26,295 nt of DNA, taken from positions 1-26,295 of the forward strand of contig DAONJL010000033.1 in the NCBI GenBank assembly GCA_035405645.1, written 5' to 3'. The position numbers and the translations under genes are program-made. This DNA is from DAONJL01 sp035405645 [NCBI: bacterium]. Lineage in GTDB: Bacteria > JAGOBX01 > DAONJL01. Below are positions 8,394 to 15,689 of this stretch, piece after piece (within the stretch, counting starts at the first letter, position 1; each line of letters begins with the position of its first letter). The notes under the pieces were generated by a model. That model saw only the letters and a program-made list of their open reading frames with translations, was not told the origin of the DNA and ran no database searches.

Positions 8394-8789
8394 AGGCGTC
8401 ATCACTTCATCATTAAAAATAATATTATAAATTAAATAATAAAATAAAATTATTTTACATATAAAAAAATAAATACTCAATGCATTTATTATTTTTTAAA
8501 TATTGATCTAAAAATAAAATAAAATAATATAAAATTTTCAAAAATTTTATATATTAAAAAATAATATACATAAATTATTTTAAATATAAATATTTTATTT
8601 TATAGATTAAATAATAGAAAATTTTAGTAATTGGTAAAAAATAAATAATAAAATTTGATAAATTAAAATCTATAAAAAAGAGTATTTTCATTAATTTAAC
8701 AAAAAATAAAATTATTATTAAATAATAAAAAATAATAATAAATAAGTTTATAATAACTAAAATAATGATGAAGTGATGACGCCTGTCCC
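8389..8789. repeat. 401-bp element bounded by perfect 27-bp inverted repeats
   Basis: The 27 bases at 8389-8415 (starting GGGACAGGCGTCATCAC) are the exact reverse complement of 8763-8789. The interior of 347 bases is almost only A and T, has no open frame worth naming, and contains a 12-bp perfect stem with a two-base loop (8527-8538 / 8541-8552). The repeats are the most GC-rich sequence nearby, so they were probably conserved or acquired. I infer a non-autonomous mobile or REP-like element (MITE- or RAYT-substrate-like) or a large cruciform. No target-site duplication is obvious. Confidence 0.75.
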
Positions 8790-8944
8790 TCTAAAATTGT
8801 TAAATTAAATAAAATCAGAAAAGATTAAAAATGCAATAAATTAAAATTAAATTTTTATAAAAAAATTATAAAAAAATAAAATTAATTAATAAAATATTTA
8901 TATTAATTGATATTTATTGAATATAAAGTTAATAAATAAAGTTC

Positions 8945-9024
8945 AAAAAACAAGGACTTTAAAGACGTCTGACCCCATTACTTCCTATAATGAACATTAT
9001 GTAAAGTAGAAGCGCTTGTTTTTT
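8945..9024. repeat. 80-bp hairpin-forming element with GC-rich core
   Basis: AAAAAACAAG at 8945-8954 is the reverse complement of 9015-9024, and just inside ACTTTA (8956-8961) pairs with TAAAGT (9002-9007). Between them lie the palindrome AGACGTCT (8963-8970), the patch GTCTGACCCCATTA (8967-8980) and a small hairpin ATAATG-AA-CATTAT (8987-9000). The TGGGGTCAGAC motif (reverse strand) is one I associate with REP/RAYT-type repeats in other bacteria. Because arms start with A and end with T runs, it could also act as a two-way terminator for the converging genes. Confidence 0.55.
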
Positions 9025-9046
9025 ACCGCCTGTAATAAAATCTATT

Positions 9047-10276
9047 TTAATTGATTAGATTTCTTCTTAACCAATCAAGACCAAATACACTTGCTTTTTG
9101 CCTTATTGAATTTCTATCCCCTTGAAATATTTGTTTTGTATAATTCTTTTTTTTATTTAAAAATAAACCAAAATAAACTAATCCAACTGGTTTTTTATTT
9201 GTGCCACCACCTGGTCCTGCAATACCTGTTATTGATAATCCTATGTCTGTGTTTGCTATCAATCCGATTTTTTCAGCCATTTCTATTGCTATTTCTTTGC
9301 TTACTGCTCCGTATTTTTTTATTTTTTCTTCATTAATTCCTAATCTTTTTATTTTTGCTTCATTTGAATAACATACTATGCTTTCTTTAAAAAATTCTGA
9401 TATTCCAGCAACATTCACAAGCCGTCCTGTTACTAATCCACCTGTACAGGATTCTGCTATTGCTATTGTTAATTTTAATTTTTTTAATAATTTATATATT
9501 TCATCTTCAATTGTTGTATTATCTTCTCCGTAAATTGCTATCCCAAATTTCTCTCTTATTTTCTTTTCAATTGGATATATTAATTTTTTTGCCTGTTTTT
9601 GATTTCTGGCTGCTGCTGTTAGTCTTAATATCACTTCAAATCCTAAATAATATGGTGCAACTGTCGGATTTGATAATGATAATAAATTTGGTATTTTTGC
9701 TGATATTTCACTTTCGCTTATTCCTATTATTCTTAATATTTTTGAATACAATTTCTTTGTTGAAAATTTTTCCAGATAAAAATAAAGCGAATCTTCAAAG
9801 ATTGCAGATACTTCTTTAAGTGGACCTGGTAATAAAATAAAATATTTATTATCTTTTTTAATAATGCAACCAGCTGCTGTCCCAATAGGATTATTTAATA
9901 TTATTGAATTTTCAGGAAAATATGCTTGTTTTATATTTGTTTTATAAAATTTTCTTTTTGTCTTCCTGAAAAAATTTTTAATATTATTTAAAACTTCATT
10001 ATTTAAAATAAGCGGAACTTTTAAAAATTGGGCAATTGTTTCTTTGGTCAAATCATCTGGTGTTGGACCAAGTCCACCTGTTGTAATAATAATATCAGCT
10101 CGATTTATAGCAATTTTAATTGCTTCTATTATTCGCTCTGAATTATCACCAACTACTGTTTGATAATAAACAAAAATGCCTAATTCAGCTAATTTCTGTG
10201 ATAAATATTGTGCATTAGTATTTACAATATTACCAAGCAATAATTCAGTACCAATTGAAATTATTTCACAAATCAT
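9047..10276 (-). CDS. cinA: CinA-family protein (MoaB-like domain plus nicotinamide-nucleotide amidase)
   Basis: The protein has 409 residues, the normal length for full CinA. The N-terminal molybdopterin-binding-like domain begins EIISIGTELLLG and has TTGGLGPTPDD at 65-75; in characterised CinA proteins this half is a Mg2+-dependent ADP-ribose pyrophosphatase. The C-terminal PncC domain (about 255-409) has AESCTGG at 274-280 and GIAGPGGG near the end; it deamidates nicotinamide mononucleotide in pyridine-nucleotide recycling. The gene is last in the lysC-pckG-cinA run and its ATG overlaps the pckG stop by four bases (ATGA), so translation is probably coupled. Both halves look complete. Confidence 0.93.
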   Translation of the reverse strand: MICEIISIGTELLLGNIVNTNAQYLSQKLAELGIFVYYQTVVGDNSERIIEAIKIAINRADIIITTGGLGPTPDDLTKETIAQFLKVPLILNNEVLNNIKNFFRKTKRKFYKTNIKQAYFPENSIILNNPIGTAAGCIIKKDNKYFILLPGPLKEVSAIFEDSLYFYLEKFSTKKLYSKILRIIGISESEISAKIPNLLSLSNPTVAPYYLGFEVILRLTAAARNQKQAKKLIYPIEKKIREKFGIAIYGEDNTTIEDEIYKLLKKLKLTIAIAESCTGGLVTGRLVNVAGISEFFKESIVCYSNEAKIKRLGINEEKIKKYGAVSKEIAIEMAEKIGLIANTDIGLSITGIAGPGGGTNKKPVGLVYFGLFLNKKKNYTKQIFQGDRNSIRQKASVFGLDWLRRNLIN

Positions 10277-12153
10277 AATTCAAATGGCGAAATATAATTA
10301 GTAGCATATTTACTCTGAGTTTCTAATATCCTCTTCTTCTGCTCTTCAAAAACTTTAAATAAAATTTCAGGTGTATAAGGTATTTTTTTGTAGATTTCAA
10401 CTATTCTATCTATCTTTGATAATTGTTCAGGAATTCTAAAAGTAAATTGTTTTTCATAAGCATCAGGCGAATAGTCTTTCTTTAAAACTTCTTTAAATAA
10501 TTTTAATAAATCTTCATAATATGGTATATAACCTGTTGGAGTTTTTATTGCTTTAATTTCATTATTAATTCTTAATTCAATCCATTTTAACCAAACAGCT
10601 TTATCTACTTTATCATTTAAAAAATTACCTTCTTTATCTTTAATAAAATAATTAACACCAAAAATTAAAGGAACTTTTTTAGCCCGTTCACCAAACTTTA
10701 AATTTGCTTCAATATATCTACCAATAGGAATTGAAAGAAATTCTAAATTTGACATTGGATTAAATTTTCGCACACCAGTTTTGCCCAATGTAGCAGCTGT
10801 TGTTTCTGATTCTAAAGCTGCGCCTTTTGTGATAATGCCATGAACCCAATCAAATGCCTGCTCTACTGGAACTGTTGTATCAGAATCACGGCCGCCATAA
10901 ATAATTCCACCTACTTCAACACCTGCTGGATTATGAAGATTTTCATCTACATTTTGAAGAATATCAAGTGATAAAGTAAATCTTGCATTTTTATGTGAAG
11001 CATCAATTTTATTACCTTTTGCATCTGTTTTACCTGGATACCATTCGCCAGCATAATTTATTCCTTTTGAAGGAACTGGTTCACCTGAATCATTCCAATA
11101 AACATTATTATCTTCTGTAACAAGTACATTAGAAAAAATAATTTCATTAGGCGAACGAAGAGCATTATAAATCATTGGGTCATCTTTGGCATTTACACCA
11201 TCAATGATTCCAAACATACCTTTTTCAACATTTATTGCATATACATTACCATCTTTAATTTTCATATAAATTATGTCATCACCAACAATTGTCTCACCAG
11301 TTACCATTGCAGTTGAAGTTTTACCACAGGCACTCGGATATGCACTTGCAATATATGTTTTGCGATTTTTTGGTCCTTTTACACCCATTAAAAACATATG
11401 TTCACATAACCATCCTTCTTTTACTGCTAATCTTATTGCTAATCGCATTGCTATTTTTTTTAAGCCAATTGTATTACCGCCATACTGTGTATTTGCACTA
11501 TATGTTGTATAATCAATTAAATCAATATATACTCTTCTTAAATTTATATTTTTACTTACTTTTGTGTAGCCATCCTCTAATTCACCTGCTGAATGAACAA
11601 ATTTAAAAAATCTTGATTTTTCTTTTATATTTAAAAAATCATTATAACCCTGCCTATATAATAGATTTTCACTATGTGCAACATAAAACGAATCAGTAAT
11701 TTGTAAAGCAGGCATTGATAAATCTGAATTTTGTGGTCCTAAAATATAAAAAGCAACAATCATTGTTTTTCCGACCATTATATTTTTCATTATTTCCTTT
11801 ATTTCTGTTAAGCCAGCGGTTCTTTCTTTTTTAACTAAATATTCATCCCATTCTTCATCATCAGGAACTAAAAAACGAGTATTTTCAAGATCGCGCGCCT
11901 GGTCTAATTTATTTTCAAAATGAATTGTATGACCTTCTATTTTTAATTTTCGTTCTTCACATTTCTCTATTGCCATTGAACGAATATAATTTATATCATC
12001 TTCTGAACCGTCACTAACATAAATATTATCAGGATTACACATTTGTGTTATATTCAAAATAAAATCAAAAAGAAAATCATTATTTAATCTTTCTAATTTT
12101 TTAAAACTTTTCTCATCTAATTTTGGTTTTAATTGTTCTAAACTATTTGACAT
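10273..12153 (-). CDS. pckG: Phosphoenolpyruvate carboxykinase (GTP)
   Basis: The protein has 626 residues, matching the GTP-dependent class rather than the shorter, unrelated ATP class. The reaction interconverts oxaloacetate plus GTP with PEP, CO2 and GDP. The P-loop is SAYPSACGKT with the class-specific Cys at 276 and Lys at 278; the following GDDIIYMK is the kinase-2/metal site, and FNPMSNLEFLSIPIGRY is conserved near the C-terminal third. AAGGAGG lies seven bases upstream of the ATG, the best ribosome binding site in this operon. It starts 19 bases after the aspartate kinase stop, so the two are surely co-transcribed. In an anaerobe it may work towards oxaloacetate, feeding aspartate; that direction is inference. 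Confidence 0.95.
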   Translation of the reverse strand: MSNSLEQLKPKLDEKSFKKLERLNNDFLFDFILNITQMCNPDNIYVSDGSEDDINYIRSMAIEKCEERKLKIEGHTIHFENKLDQARDLENTRFLVPDDEEWDEYLVKKERTAGLTEIKEIMKNIMVGKTMIVAFYILGPQNSDLSMPALQITDSFYVAHSENLLYRQGYNDFLNIKEKSRFFKFVHSAGELEDGYTKVSKNINLRRVYIDLIDYTTYSANTQYGGNTIGLKKIAMRLAIRLAVKEGWLCEHMFLMGVKGPKNRKTYIASAYPSACGKTSTAMVTGETIVGDDIIYMKIKDGNVYAINVEKGMFGIIDGVNAKDDPMIYNALRSPNEIIFSNVLVTEDNNVYWNDSGEPVPSKGINYAGEWYPGKTDAKGNKIDASHKNARFTLSLDILQNVDENLHNPAGVEVGGIIYGGRDSDTTVPVEQAFDWVHGIITKGAALESETTAATLGKTGVRKFNPMSNLEFLSIPIGRYIEANLKFGERAKKVPLIFGVNYFIKDKEGNFLNDKVDKAVWLKWIELRINNEIKAIKTPTGYIPYYEDLLKLFKEVLKKDYSPDAYEKQFTFRIPEQLSKIDRIVEIYKKIPYTPEILFKVFEEQKKRILETQSKYATNYISPFEL

Positions 12154-12172
12154 AAAAATTCCTCCTTAATAT

Positions 12173-13936
12173 TTAAAACTTCACAATACAAATTTTTTCA
12201 AATTTTTTGTAATCAATACTTATATCAATATTTTGAATTTTTTTATTTATAATTTTTTCAATTAAATTTTTAAATTTCTCTAATGTTTCTTTATAAATTT
12301 TTTCTTTTAATTCTTTTAATATTTTTAATGTTTCTTCCTTTTTACATAACTCTTGTTCAGCTGGTGAAAAAAAATTTTGATATTTAATTATTAGCATATC
12401 TTCTTCTTGAATTATATTTATTTTATCAGTTATTTCACCAATAATTTTTGAATTAAATTCTTTGATTTCATTTTTTAATTTTAAAATAATATTATCACTT
12501 TCAATTGATAGATTTTTATCTCGATTAACAAACAATTCATAATATAATGCTCTAACTGCTTTTGGTCCATCTTCACTTTTTATACCATAGATTACATTTA
12601 TTTGTTCTGGTGCTTGATAAGTTGTTATGATATTTATTTTATTTTTCGCTAATATAGAAGCAAATTTTGCTGCTAAACCAATTGTGTTTTGCATTCCTTC
12701 ACCTACAATATAAATTAAACAATTTGGATATAATAAATAAACATCATTAAATTCAAACTTATCATTTGTCTTTAAATATTTTACTATGCTTTTTAATTTA
12801 TAATCAAATTCTTCTTTTATTGCTTCATCAATTGTTTCAGGTGATGGAATTGCATAAGATAATGAATCTATACTTGATGTAACCTGTGTAAAGGAAATAT
12901 TTTTTTTATATAATATTTCTTCAATAAAATGTCCTACTCCAATCTCATCATCCATATTCTCCATTTCAACATTTAAGAAATAAATATTATCACGCATTGC
13001 TATGCCTTTGACTACTTCATAGGTCTTCTCCTTCTTCTTTACTACCAAAGTACCGCTTCCATCTTTATTAAATGTATTTTTTATAACTAATGGAATATTC
13101 TTCTCTGATAATGGTTTTAATGTGCCACTATGTATTACCTTTGCTCCGCCATAAGATAATTCTCTTAATTCGCGATATGATATTATTTCTATTTTTTCTA
13201 TTTTACTTCGTTCTTCTTCGGGAAATAGAGTAGGATCAACTCGTAATATACCATCAACATCAGTATAATTTAAATATAAATCAACTTCCATTATATTACT
13301 GATTAAAGCACCAGTAAAATCAGAGCCGCCTCGTCTAAATATTGTAAAATCATTTTTATCATCAATAGTATAAAAACCGGGTATTAAAACAATATCAGCA
13401 TTTAATTCATCAATTGCTTCACGAACTCTTGAATAACTTTCTTTTAATAATGAAGCATTTCTATAATTTGAATTTGTTATCATTCCTATTTTTTCTGGAT
13501 ATGCTATTGCTGTTTTTATTTTTTTGTTTTTTAAATAAAGATAAGGAATTTGTATAAACATTCGCTCACCCTGTGAAACAACTGCTGAATAATATTTATC
13601 ATAATTTAATGGTTTATTTTTTATTATTGTTTCTAATTCAATAAATGATTTCTCTATATCTTTTGTCTCTATTTCTAATTTTTTTGATTCATTTATATAT
13701 TTATTTTTTATTTTTTCAAAAAAATCAGATAAGAAATTATTTTCATAAAAATATGTAAATGCAATTTTCTCTAATAAATCTGTAATTTTAATATCATCCT
13801 TTGTTGCTTTACCAAAAGTTGAAAAAACAACATATTTTATTTCTTTATCTTTTAACACAATTTCATCAATAACATATTTAATTCTTTCTGCATTAGCAAC
13901 AGAAGAACCTCCAAATTTTGCTAATTTTACTTTCAT
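12173..13936 (-). CDS. lysC: Aspartate kinase with C-terminal DUF2294/MpsC-like domain
   Basis: Aspartate kinase catalyses the first step of the aspartate family (lysine, threonine, methionine). The catalytic domain has KFGGSS at 7-12, then VSQGERM, FRRGGSDFTGA, YTDVDGI and GGAKVIHSGTLKPL. Two ACT regulatory domains follow (about 330-470), the second with LIYIVGEGM and INIITT, so feedback control is expected. Unusually, the protein has 587 residues, not about 400-460. Residues 489-587 read EDMLIIKYQNFFSPAEQEL, then KKEETLKILKELKEKIY and a terminal IEKI..KKIQNIDISIDYKKFEKICIV, which resembles DUF2294 (Pfam MpsC). I chose ATG 13936 because GAGGTG sits six bases upstream; the TTG 27 codons earlier reads through the leader terminator. 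First gene of the pckG-cinA operon. Confidence 0.9.
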   Translation of the reverse strand: MKVKLAKFGGSSVANAERIKYVIDEIVLKDKEIKYVVFSTFGKATKDDIKITDLLEKIAFTYFYENNFLSDFFEKIKNKYINESKKLEIETKDIEKSFIELETIIKNKPLNYDKYYSAVVSQGERMFIQIPYLYLKNKKIKTAIAYPEKIGMITNSNYRNASLLKESYSRVREAIDELNADIVLIPGFYTIDDKNDFTIFRRGGSDFTGALISNIMEVDLYLNYTDVDGILRVDPTLFPEEERSKIEKIEIISYRELRELSYGGAKVIHSGTLKPLSEKNIPLVIKNTFNKDGSGTLVVKKKEKTYEVVKGIAMRDNIYFLNVEMENMDDEIGVGHFIEEILYKKNISFTQVTSSIDSLSYAIPSPETIDEAIKEEFDYKLKSIVKYLKTNDKFEFNDVYLLYPNCLIYIVGEGMQNTIGLAAKFASILAKNKINIITTYQAPEQINVIYGIKSEDGPKAVRALYYELFVNRDKNLSIESDNIILKLKNEIKEFNSKIIGEITDKINIIQEEDMLIIKYQNFFSPAEQELCKKEETLKILKELKEKIYKETLEKFKNLIEKIINKKIQNIDISIDYKKFEKICIVKF

Positions 13937-13957
13937 AATAAACACCTCATATTTATT

Positions 13958-14005
13958 TAAAAATAAAAAAGCCGTTAGTTCACTTATAATATGAACTAAC
14001 GGCTT
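13958..14005 (-). terminator. Intrinsic terminator in the aspartate kinase leader (probable attenuator)
   Basis: On the minus strand a perfect 14-bp stem, AAGCCGTTAGTTCA with TGAACTAACGGCTT, encloses a nine-base loop and is followed by a T run (TTTTATTTTT). It lies about 22 bases before the start codon and downstream of the promoter, so it would stop transcription before the gene. On the other strand no T run follows, so it is orientated for this operon. Confidence 0.8.
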
Positions 14006-14017
14006 ATATATTAGCAA

Positions 14018-14119
14018 TTTATTTACTAATAAATCTTCCGTTTTTTAATTATTTTTTTTAATCCCTGATAAAACCAGAAATAAAATATTTCTATTTTATC
14101 AGTTATTAAATTTTCGGCT
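14018..14119 (-). promoter_or_regulatory. 5' leader of the aspartate kinase operon
   Basis: Between the promoter and the terminator, the minus-strand RNA has an upstream hairpin, CTGATAAAA pairing with TTTTATCAG (about 14056-14098), containing a nested AGAAATA/TATTTCT stem, and a weaker TATTAG/CTAATA stem near 14010-14032. AAAAAACGG at 14038-14046 could pair weakly with the CCGTT of the terminator's left arm. I find no lysine-riboswitch or T-box core sequences and no leader peptide rich in Lys or Thr. What it senses is unknown. Confidence 0.45.
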
Positions 14120-14147
14120 ATTATATTTATTATTTATTATTTGTCAA
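14120..14147 (-). promoter_or_regulatory. Sigma-70 promoter of the aspartate kinase-pckG-cinA operon
   Basis: Read on the minus strand: TTGACA at 14142-14147, a 16-base spacer and TATAAT at 14120-14125, both perfect consensus. Transcription would begin near 14113, giving a leader of about 175 bases before the kinase start codon. Confidence 0.8.
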
Positions 14148-14282
14148 GAAAAAAATAAAAAATTTTTTGTAAATGAGCAATAGAGGATGACAATGTTGGA
14201 AATGTGAAAGATAAATATGAGAAAAATCAATAATAGATTAAATTGAATTATTTCTCAAATTTCAAATAATAATATTTTTAGT

Positions 14283-14302
14283 TATTTCAAAATTTTGAAA
14301 TA
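14283..14302 (-). terminator. Palindrome after the lpd-like gene, possible weak terminator
   Basis: A perfect 20-bp palindrome, TATTTCAAAATTTTGAAATA, lies five bases after the stop of the lpd-like gene. The stem is almost only A-T and the T tract beyond is poor, so termination there is uncertain. The stretch 14148-14282 shows nothing else I can name. Confidence 0.35.
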
Positions 14303-14307
14303 GATTT

Positions 14308-15681
14308 TTATGATACAGAAATTGCTGCTTCGAGTAATATTTCTGAATATAAAGGATGACCACGAACAAATGAAATAAATTCATTTATGCTTAAATTATT
14401 TTTCATTGCTAAACAAAATTGATGAATTAATTCAGTTGCATTATCACCAATAATATGTGCGCCTAAAATTTTTTTTGTGTTTTTACAGATTAAAATTTTA
14501 ACAAAACCATTTATCTCTCCATTAATATGTGATTTTGCAAGTTGTCTATACAAACATCTGCCAATAGCATAATCCAGACTTCTATTTTGAGCCTCTTTCT
14601 CTGTTAAACCTACATATCCAATTTGTGGATTTGAAAAAATACAATTAGGCACTGCGTAATAATTAAATTCCATTTCTTTTTTATTTACTATTTTATTTAT
14701 GAGATAATTTGCTTGCATAGCTGATACATTTGCTAATTTTATCTTACTTATTACATCACCAATTGCGTATATATTTTCAATATTTGTTTCAAACGAAGAA
14801 TTTATAATTATCTGATTTTCTTCTCTTTTCATTTTAATCATATCTAAATTTAATAAATCAAATTGCGGCATTACGCCAATTGCAACTAACATTTTATTAC
14901 TTCGTATTATTTCATTGTTATTTAATTGAACTAATACCTGATTATTTTCGATTTGAACATTTTTTATCTCAATATTTGTTTTAATTTCAATTCCATTTCT
15001 TTTAAATTCTTTTGTTAAAGTATCTATTATTTCATTATCAGCATCAGGTAAAATACTCTTTCTTGCTTCTAATAAATAAACCTTTTTATTAAATAAAGAA
15101 AGTAAAGAAGCAAACTCACAACCAATATAACCTGCACCAAGAATAATACAGGAATCAGGTAATTCTGATAAATTTAAAAAATCAGTGCTATCTAAAATAT
15201 ATTTATGGTCAAAATTTATTAAATTTAATATTCGTGGTTTTGCACCTGTTGCTATTATTATTTTTTCTGCCTGTATAAATTCTTCTTTTGCGCCATTTCT
15301 AATTTTTAATTTATTATTTTCAATGAATGAAGCAATGCCTTTTCTTATTTCAATCTTATTTTGTGTTAATGTTCTGATTAAATTATTTTTATTTATTTCA
15401 ATTATCTTGTTTTTACGATCTATTATTTTTTTATAATCAAAATTTATAGGACCATTTATGTTTATTCCAAATTCATTTGCTTTTTGAAATTTTTTAAATA
15501 ATTCAGCAGAAAATAATAATGTCTTAGTTGGAATACAACCTTGATTTAAACATACTCCACCAATTTCATTCTTTTCAATCAAAAGTGTTTTGAAATTATT
15601 TTTTGCAAAATTTAATGCTGCTGTAATTCCTGCTGGTCCACTACCAATTATTGCAATATCATATTCTTTTGAAATTAGCAT
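14308..15681 (-). CDS. lpdA: Dihydrolipoamide dehydrogenase-like pyridine nucleotide-disulfide oxidoreductase
   Basis: The protein has 457 residues, normal for the family. The FAD site GSGPAG lies near residues 13-18, the redox disulfide is in GGVCLNQGCIPTK (Cys44, Cys49), the NAD site is a GAGYIGCEFASLL stretch, and the second FAD contact is YAIGDV. The C-terminal dimer domain keeps the catalytic pair His442 and Glu447 (HPLYSE). It would reoxidise dihydrolipoamide in 2-oxoacid dehydrogenase or glycine-cleavage complexes. No partner gene is present; it is the last member of a run of envelope-sugar genes, eight bases after the sugar transferase, so co-transcription may be accidental. A mercuric reductase or glutathione reductase is less likely from the active-site sequence. 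Confidence 0.88.
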   Translation of the reverse strand: MLISKEYDIAIIGSGPAGITAALNFAKNNFKTLLIEKNEIGGVCLNQGCIPTKTLLFSAELFKKFQKANEFGININGPINFDYKKIIDRKNKIIEINKNNLIRTLTQNKIEIRKGIASFIENNKLKIRNGAKEEFIQAEKIIIATGAKPRILNLINFDHKYILDSTDFLNLSELPDSCIILGAGYIGCEFASLLSLFNKKVYLLEARKSILPDADNEIIDTLTKEFKRNGIEIKTNIEIKNVQIENNQVLVQLNNNEIIRSNKMLVAIGVMPQFDLLNLDMIKMKREENQIIINSSFETNIENIYAIGDVISKIKLANVSAMQANYLINKIVNKKEMEFNYYAVPNCIFSNPQIGYVGLTEKEAQNRSLDYAIGRCLYRQLAKSHINGEINGFVKILICKNTKKILGAHIIGDNATELIHQFCLAMKNNLSINEFISFVRGHPLYSEILLEAAISVS

Positions 15682-15689
15682 AATTTTAT

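Larger units (their letters stand above)
8332..9046. other. Gene-free convergent intergenic region carrying repeat elements
   Basis: These 715 bases lie between the 3' ends of two converging genes. No open frame of credible length or family is present. Short patches of higher GC (8363-8416, 8763-8790, 8954-8977, 9008-9030) stand out in otherwise nearly pure A/T and mark the repeat elements listed separately. Confidence 0.8.

Noticed and set aside
8416-8762. Coding gene inside the inverted-repeat element
   Set aside because: All frames are broken by TAA/TAG within short distances and the sequence is almost only A and T.
8332-9046. CRISPR array or replication origin
   Set aside because: There are only two copies of the 27-mer, in opposite orientation, with no regular spacers; no DnaA-box cluster or dnaA/dnaN gene is nearby.
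9460-9819. Plus-strand open frame of 119 codons opposite cinA
   Set aside because: It is Leu/Ile-rich shadow coding of the reverse strand of cinA, with no ribosome binding site or family pattern.
11273-11606. Two overlapping plus-strand open frames opposite pckG
   Set aside because: They lie against highly conserved PEP carboxykinase sequence and have low-complexity Leu/His/Tyr composition.
13937-14017. Upstream TTG start that would add 27 residues to aspartate kinase
   Set aside because: The extension reads through the leader terminator hairpin, has no ribosome binding site of its own and lacks family similarity; ATG 13936 has GAGGTG at six bases.
13937-14120. Lysine riboswitch or T-box in the aspartate kinase leader
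   Set aside because: Length fits, but I find neither the lysine-riboswitch core blocks nor the T-box sequence, and the leader is far too AT-rich for their junctions.
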